Source of the DNA: Owenia fusiformis
Taxonomy: Eukaryota > Annelida > Polychaeta > Sabellida > Oweniidae
DNA length: 64,000 bases
NCBI GenBank assembly: GCA_903813345.2
Contig: CAIIXF020000001.1
Location: 49,803,885-49,867,884 of the forward strand
Reading direction: 5' to 3'
Numbering within the stretch: position 1 is the stretch's first letter; each line of letters starts with the position of its first letter. Made by a program: the position numbers and the translations under genes. The notes beneath the pieces are model-generated. The model had not been told where the DNA came from, did no database searches, and saw only the letters and a list, made by a program, of their open reading frames with translations. Shown here piece after piece: positions 52,701-61,700 of this stretch.

Positions 52701-55700
52701 ATGTTCAATTGATTGAACAGCTGAACATCTTATTGAGTCCTTTACTCTAACAAATTCATATATTTTATTTTATTTGAAATATAAAACCACATCAACTCCA
52801 TCTTAATGTATTTAATCTTTTACAAATCATATTATTGAATTTTCTTAAAATTATCTCCGAATTCATTATTGGTGATTCTTTCATCAATTCCCTACAGCCA
52901 TCAATAAACTTCTATAATGGATATTAAAGTAAGACAATGATATGATGTTTGAGTTAGTACTGTACCACAGATGTGACCTGACTTAAGCATACTTACCTGG
53001 CACAGGGGATACCTTGATCATCTAGGAGGTTCCCCCAGTGTGAGGCCTGTCCATTGCACTTCGGGCGGGCTGACCGCTGCGATAACCCCAAATGTGGGTT
53101 ACTCGGGTGCGTAATTTCTGATAGTGGGGGACTGCGTTCGCGCTTTCCCCTGATAAACTAATGTTAGTTTCCCCTCTCTCTCCCTGAATATAATCTTTGG
53201 TCCACCTCCTTGCATTTGATGAGTGAAGAGTACCCTCAATTTTAAGCCCAACAACATTCTTCTGACAATATATTAAGTAAGATGAAGATGGAAAAATTCA
53301 TATACATGTATATTAAAAACATGCAACTATTCAATATTGAGCCAGACCATTTTGCCACACCATGGAGGCCACGGGCCACTAATTCGAATTTGCCATTGTA
53401 ATCACCTCATTGAGATTATTTTGTGGAGTTAACATGAGTATCTGATGAAAATAAAGGCAACTCAGCATGTCTAAATATTAATTAGGTTATTTAAGTTATG
53501 TAATGTTATTCATATTTTAGTTTCTAATTTCTACAGTAAGCTTTGATTCAAACAAGATAGTTTAGATTTTTAGATAATAGCTGATGTGATAAGAAGATCT
53601 AATTAGGCTGTTTAAGTAATGTCATGTTTGTTTTAGTTCAAATTGTTATTTACAATAAGCTTTGATTCAGCATACCATTGCTTAACATCTGCAGTTCATG
53701 TTCCATTAATAAAGATTTTCAGTGCTCATTTTAGTTGAGTTGTTTAACTTTGTAAATCAATTTTTTTATTTGGACAGCAGTAAATAAACAAGAGTGGGCA
53801 TTTTATGGAATACTTTTAGCTTTATTTAAAAGATGGCAGTTGTACATTTGCCAGAAGTGTTATATGTTAAAATAACAGTAATCAGTCAAAATGGCCATTA
53901 CATTCAGAGAACAACCCCACTTTCCTGAATTTTATAAATGGTTTCTAAAGTGAAAGGTCTTAGTTATCCCACCGAACAAAGTTCGAGGGGGATATAGAAA
54001 AGCCGTCCGTCCGTCCGTTCGTCCGTCCGTCTGTTCGTCCGTCCGTTCGTCCGTCCGTCCGTTCGTGTGTCCGGGCAATAACTCAAATACCGGTTGACGG
54101 ATTTCATTCAAATTTTATAGGCTTATGCCTTATGGGTGTAAGACCTCTGCTCGAGAAGGAATTTTCAATATGGCCGCTTAATTCAAAATGGCGGCCATTT
54201 TTCGGAAAAAATATAATCTTTAATAACTCAAATGCTGGTGGATGGATTTGGTTCAAATTTTATATGCTGTTGCCTTGGTACAAAGGAGCCTTGCTCAAGA
54301 AGACATTTTCAAGATGGCCACCAAATTTCAAAATGGCGGCCATTTTTCGTAAAAGAACGTTATCTTTGATAACTCAAAGACCATTGAATGGATTTGGTTC
54401 AAATTTTAGATGCTGATGCCTAGGGACATAGGAGCTCTGCTCGAGAAAGGATTTTCAAAATGGCAGCTAAATTTCAAAATGGCGGCCATTTTTCGTAAAA
54501 AAACGTTATCTTCGATAACTCAAATACCATTGAATGGATTTGGTTTAAATTTAGATGCTGATGCCTAGGGGCATAGGAGCTCTGCTCAAGAAAGGATTTT
54601 CAAGATGGCAGCTAAATATCAAAATGGCGGCCATTTTTCATAAAAAAACATTATCTTTGATAACTCAATTACCATTGAATGGATTTAGTTCAAATTTTAC
54701 ATGATGATGCCTAGGAACATAGGAGCTCTGCTTGAGAAGGGATTTTCAAGGTGGTAGCTAAATTTCAAAATGGCCGCCATTTTTCATAAAAGAACGTAAC
54801 CTTTGATAACTCAAATACCAGTTGACGGATTTGGTTCAAATTCTATATGCTAATGCCTAGAGACAAAGAAGTTCTGCTCAAAAATGAATTTTCAAGATGG
54901 CCACTGAATTTCAAAATGGCCGCCATTTTTCGTAAAAAAAACGTAATTAATGATAACTCAAATACTAGTGGATGGATTTGATTCCAATTTTATATGCTGA
55001 TGTTTAGGGAAAAAGGAGATCTGCGCCAGAAGAAATTTCAAAGGCGATAGCTGAATTTCAAAATGGCTGCCATTTTTCATTGAGAAAGTAACCTTTGATA
55101 ACCCAGATACCATTGGACGGACATTCTCTGCTAAAGAAGAAATCTAAAGATGACAGCTGAATTTCAAAATTGCAACCATGTTTCATAAAGACATAATCTT
55201 TGATAATTCAAATACCAGTGGATGAATTTGGCTCAATTTTTTTATCAAAACATGTTTTGTTCGGTGGGATTTGCTACTCCGTGGAGTTGCTGTTTTTCTA
55301 GTTACTCTACGTAACGTCGTTACATGACATAAAGAAGGTATGTTAGTAAGTATTAACACTAGCCTATTTTTCAGTTGGGCTTTCAACTAGAAGGGTAGGC
55401 AACTTCCCATATTTCATACATAAGCATTGCCTTGGTTTTCAAAATTGGAGAATGTACACATTCCAAAAAATACTTATTTTGTACTTTTTATTGATGATTT
55501 AAAGAAATAACTCAAAAATAAAAACATGATTATCTCCATACATATTGATTTCTACACAAACAAGTACTATGAAAAGTATCACACGACAAATAAGTAAGAC
55601 ATCCTTCAAGATCTATGGCAGGCTAGATAATATATCCATAATTGATGACCGTTGGTTGATGATCGGTGTCTGTAACGAATTCTTACAACTTCCAATAACT

Positions 55701-58700
55701 TAACAAATACTGTTTAGGCTGACTTCAATTTTTCTTCAAAAATCACCTACAAATTTTCAGAAGTTCAAATCTGACTTTATATTTAATATTTGACCTTCAA
55801 TAATCTTTTCAAGGTAAAAAAAAAGTTAAAAAGCTATTTTTCAGCTTGCTTCAAATTGACCAATTTTCTATCAAAATCATCTACAAGTTATCAGAAGTTC
55901 AAATCTGACTTAAGATTTTAGATTTGACCTTCAATGACCTTCTCAAGGTCAAAAAAGGTCACAAAGATATTTTTTCAACTTGCTTCAAATAGACAAATTC
56001 TTTTTTTTCAAAATCATCTCCAAGTTCTCAGAAATTCAAATCTGACTAAAGATTGAACCCATAATATACATTTTATCATGTTAAAGTGCCTTGTATCCAT
56101 ATACAGCATAGGCATAGCAAGAAGGGGTGCGATGGGTGCAAAATTACAGTTAAATCAATTTGCAAAATTAAAAACAAATCTTTCCTCCCCCCCCCCGACT
56201 GAAACCCCAAAAATGTTACGCCAATGTACAGTCTTGTAAGGCCAATATTATGTCTGCATTTATTACACACTTTAAGTTTTGTGTTAACTACTCCTAAAAC
56301 TTTGAAATTGCCAATCAAATAAAAACTTTCTCTTGTTTCACATCTGGGTACTTCTAGATCAAGGTTAGTTTTAAAATTGGAAAATACAATTTTTGCTTGA
56401 TTCTCTTTGTTTTGATTGAATAAATTTGGTTTCCCAAAATGACCACTTTTTAGTATGATAGCAAAATCAAAATGTCATTAAGTTCAAAAGTATTCAGAAG
56501 AATCTTTTTGATGCCCAGTGTGCCCAGACGTGCATGTGAATCATTTGACGTCTATGAAATAATGTTAGGGTTACCAAGTATGTTAGCTAAGAGCACTAAT
56601 ATGTATTGTTCAATTCTAATTCTAGTATAATTACTGAAGCAGTAATTGAAATCTACTGGTATTGAGGTTCATTTGGAGTTCCTTACATATTATACGTTTC
56701 AGGTAGCATGAATTCCAAGTTATACAGTCATAGTGTGATAATGCAGATCATTAAATCATATAATAATTGTAGTATATGAGAAGGGGCACTGAGAAGGGCA
56801 ATTAGTGAATGACGCAGTTATGTAGGTACAATATATAATCAGTAAGTGACGCAGTTATGTGTATAACTACACTACAGGGTACATAAAAATTTTGAAAACA
56901 TTGTAAATTAAAATATTCAGTGATACTTGTAAATCTGAGACTACCCCAACAATGAAATGTATCAACTTATATTATAACCACCTTGCCGGGACTGTTCTAG
57001 GGGTATTAGTGCTAGTTTAGAAGGCTACTATTTTACTAAATTGAACTTAGCAATATGTGCCGTTATAGTGGCGGGCCGTAATTGCGGGCCGTAGTGGCGG
57101 GCCGTAGTGGCAGACCAATAATGATATTTCAGTCCGAAATGAGATATCGTTTAGTGCATATACTTTTCATTCAGCCCTGGGCATAAACGGTGGTAATAAT
57201 CTGAAAATTACATACCACCTTGTTGAAAAACGTTACATCCTGCCAAAATAGTGAAACATTAAGATATTTTGGCTAAAACAGTAGTCATGAAACCAAAACT
57301 ACCTTAACTTTTGTGTTACCCTGTTCTTAGCTTATAAATTGTGCTGATGCAAGTATAACATTATACCAAATCAACAATGCATATGCAACATACATGTATA
57401 GCTTTTATTCTTCACATATTCAATAAATGAAAAGAAGCTGGAATTCAAAAAACTTTAAAATTCAAATCTTATACATACTATAGCAAGATAGATCGAATTG
57501 CATCATAATGATTTTTCTTGTCATTTTGATCAGTGTCTTTCTTCAGAAGTCACAACAATCTAATATCACAACCACAGATGTGATTAGTCTTAAACAATCT
57601 AATGTTACATCCAAAGATGTGATCATTTTGGAGCCGTTTTATGACATAGCCACAAATAGGATCAGTTTGGAAAAATCTAACATCACAACCACAGATGTGA
57701 TAAGTTTGGAACAATCTAATATCACAACTGCAGATGTGATAAATTTGGAACAATCTAATATCACAACCACAGATGCGATAAGTTTGGAACAATTTAATAT
57801 TACAACCACAAATGTGATAAGTTTGGAACAATCTAATATCACAACCACAGATGCGATACGTTTGGAACAATCTAATATCACAACTACAGATGTGATAAGT
57901 TTTGAACAATTTAATATCACAACCACAGATGTGATAAGTTTGGAACAATCTAATATCACAACTATAGATGCGATAAGTTTGGAACAATCTAATATCATAA
58001 CCACAGATGCGATAAGTTTTGAACAATTTAATATCACAACCACAGATGTGATAAGTTTGGAAAAATCTAATATCACAACTATAGATGCGATAAGTTTGGA
58101 ACAATCTAATATCACAACCACAGATGCGATAAGTTTTGAAAAATTTAATATCACAACCACAGATGTGATAAGTTTGGAACAATCTAATATCACAACCACA
58201 GATGTGATAAGTTTGGAACAATCTAAAATCACAACTACAGATGCGATAAGTTTGCAACAATCTAATATCACAACCACAGATGCGATAAGTTTTGAACAAT
58301 TTAATATCACAACCACAGATGTGATAAGTTTGGAACAATCTAATATCACAACTACAGATGTGATAAGTTTGGAACAATCTAATATCACAACCACAGATGC
58401 GATAAGTTTAGAACAATCTAATATCACAACCACAGATGTGATAAGTTTGGAACAATCTAATATCACAACCACAGATGCGATAAGTTTGGAACAATCTAAT
58501 ATCACAACCACAGATGTAATAAGTTTGGAACAATCTAGTGTCACAGCCAAAGATGTGATCATTTTGGAACAATCTAACGTCACAGCCACAGATGAGACTG
58601 GGGCTATTCAGTCTTGGACTTTTGAAAGTGGTACTGAAAATCCTTGGATGACATCTTGTATGGTTGCACTGTTTAGCACTTTAAACGAAGCAAAACCTTA

Positions 58701-61700
58701 CATAGAAAAGAAATTCCCATGCAGTATTCCAAAAGATTTGGTGATTACCCGCCAGAATTATTATCCATTGGCTGATGCCTGTATGGCTAAGTATGACTAT
58801 GTTGAAGAGGATGGTGTGTATGCTGTACTGCTAATTCCCCCTGAAGCTAACCACTATTGTAAACCAGATGTCCCTTACTTTAGGCAAGTGACCAATGAGC
58901 AGCTTGTAAAGGAGGCAGAGAAGGAAGCAAAAGATCAACAAAACTCATCTGTTCCAATCATATTTGTCTGTATAGAAGGCACATCTGGAATTGATCAAGA
59001 TGCATATTTGACAATAAGATGCAAAATTGAGAATGAAACAGAATTGACCGATGAGATTGTGATGAAACATTGTATGATGAGACCTGGGTGGAAATATTCA
59101 CAAGTGGACACTCCAAAGGATTGTGCTTTGAAGAATGTTGAAGGACAAGATGACATGGAGACTTTTTCAGCTGCATATTATTATGTATTTAGTTGTATTG
59201 CTTGTTTAGGTTTGCTAGGAAATTGTCTTACTCTGTTTGCAATGGCCAAAGCCAAGCCGCATCCTTCTAGATGTTACATAGTATGTTTGATTATTACCCA
59301 AAATGTATATTTACTTCTTGCATTTTGTTCCTCTGTAGTGGCTCTGGTGAGTTCTTTCATGTACTTATACACCTTCATGTTATATTTTTGTCAGGTCATA
59401 TCTGTTCTCCAATTTGTATGCGCCACTTTGTCTACATTCATAAAAGTCTTCTCTTCACTGGATAGATACTTTGCAATTTGTAAGCCATTCAGTTACAGAA
59501 GGTTTCTCATGCAAAAATTTAGTACCAATATATATCTCGGATTTTTTGTCACCATTGTAATATTGGGTTTGTGGTTCACATTGCAAGTACTTGTTTTGGA
59601 AAATACTAAAGGGCATGTGTGTGACTTTGAATTATTTAGCTTACGTAAAATGTCAGTGCATCAAAAGTATTTCATAATTTTTGGAATACTTGTGTATTTG
59701 TTACCATGGTTACTAATTGTTGTCCTCAGCTCAATTACATCTAGACACCTATTCAATCACAGTAGAGCACGCAAGAAATTTAACATTCGTAAAAATGTTA
59801 ATTTAGCAGATAAACCTGGTTGGCTAAATGCATTAAGGGTCACGATCCAAAGGTCAGAGGTTAAGGCCACTATATTAATGTTCAGTACAATACTCACATA
59901 TCTGGTTTTATCTGTTCCTCTAATGGCTGCCCAAATCTGGTTTTACACTGAACAAAGTTCATCTCTTCAATTGAAACTCAAAGTTTTATTTTTTGCTGCA
60001 CTTCTGCATACTATTGAGCATTCTGTAAGTTTAATAGTTTATGGTGTCGTGGTGCCACAATTCCGCATGCTTCTGAAAAAGGTACTTTTATGCAGATAAC
60101 AAAATATAGTCAAATTATGTAAATACAAAATGCTCATCAGTTTTCGCTAACTTCTCTATTTTAACCTCTCTTTTGACATCAGGTATCTTTGTGAACATAT
60201 ATCTGACGTGTGCAAATGTATAAGCTTGTCAAAAGTGCCAGAAGAGTTGACTTTGACTCAGAAAATCAGAAAACTTGTTATACAACAAGTCATATTTTAT
60301 TATCCCACCGAACGAAGTTCGAGGAGGATATAGGTCCGTTTGTCCGGGTGATAACTCAAATACTGGTGAACGAATTTGATTCAAATTTTATAGGCTTATG
60401 CCTTATGGCGATAAAACTTCTGCTTGAGAAGGAATTTTCAATATGGCCGCTTAAAAAATATAATCTACTCAAATACTTGTAGACAGATCTGGTTCAAATA
60501 TTATACGCTGATGCCTAGGGACAAAGGCTCTATGCTGAAGAAGAGATTTTCAAGATGGCTGCCGAATTTCAAAATGGTTGCCATATTCGTTGAAATTGTA
60601 ATCTTTGATAACTCAAATACCAGTGAATGGATTTGGTTCAAATTTTATATGATGCCTAGGGACAAAGTAGATTTGTTCAAGAAAGAATTTTCAAGATACC
60701 GGCTGAATTTCCAAATGGCCGCCATTTTTCATAAAAAAAACGTAATCTTTGACAACTCAAATATTAGTTGACAGATTTGGTTCCAATTTTATATGTTCAT
60801 GCCTAGGAACAAAGGAGCTACCCTGAAGAAGAGATTTTCAAAATGGCTACTAATATATAATTCAAATACCAGTGAATGGATTTGGTTCAAATTTTATATG
60901 CTGATGCCTAGGGACAAAGAAACTACCCTGAAGAAGAGATTTTCAAAATGGCTGCTAAATATCAAAATGGCGGGCATTTTTCGTAAAAAAATGTAATCTT
61001 TGAGAACTCAAATACCAGTGAACGAATCCTAGTTGAAGGATTTGGTTCAAATTTTATATGCTGATGCCTAGGGATAAAGGAGCTACGCTGAAGAAGAGCT
61101 TTTTAGAATGGCTGCTAAGTACCAAACTGGCGGCCATTTTTCTTAAAAAAACGTATTCTTTGATATCTCAAATACTAGTTGAAGGATTTGGTTCAAATTT
61201 TATATGCTGATGCCTAGGAATAAAGAAGCTACCCTGAAGAAGCAAAATATGTTTTGTTCGATGGGATTTGCTACTCTGTGGAGTTGCTGTTTTTCTAGTT
61301 TCTTTGTAGTATGGATGTTTTGAATAAGTATAGAGAATGTATATACTCTGTGACATAAAAATCATATCTTGTATACTACAGTCTATTCTATTATGTTTAT
61401 GCATAATATTTTAACCTACAAGAAAAATATATTATTATATCAACTGTGTAAACAAAACTTATTTGTGTAATAAGTATATTAACAAATTTCATCCTTTTAA
61501 CAATATAACATTGCTTAAACAATAAGTCCATAAATTATCCAAATATCAATTCAGTAAATGGTAAACCTCCATTAGCAGGCCAGATCCTTAAAGGGTCACA
61601 CATATCGTTTAGCAAATCGAACGCTGGTTTCTGGTGTTGCTCACCATTTAGTATAAAAGGCCCGATCCCGAAATAATACTCAAGGGTTCACAGGCTCGAG

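Noticed and set aside
57559-58572. CRISPR-like array
   Set aside because: The units are contiguous 39 bp coding repeats without unique spacers, and the genome is animal.
57550-58589. Two long minus-strand ORFs (275 and 316 codons) opposite the receptor repeat
   Set aside because: They exist only because the 39 bp unit has no stop in two antisense frames. They end with the repeat and have no domain or start signal of their own.
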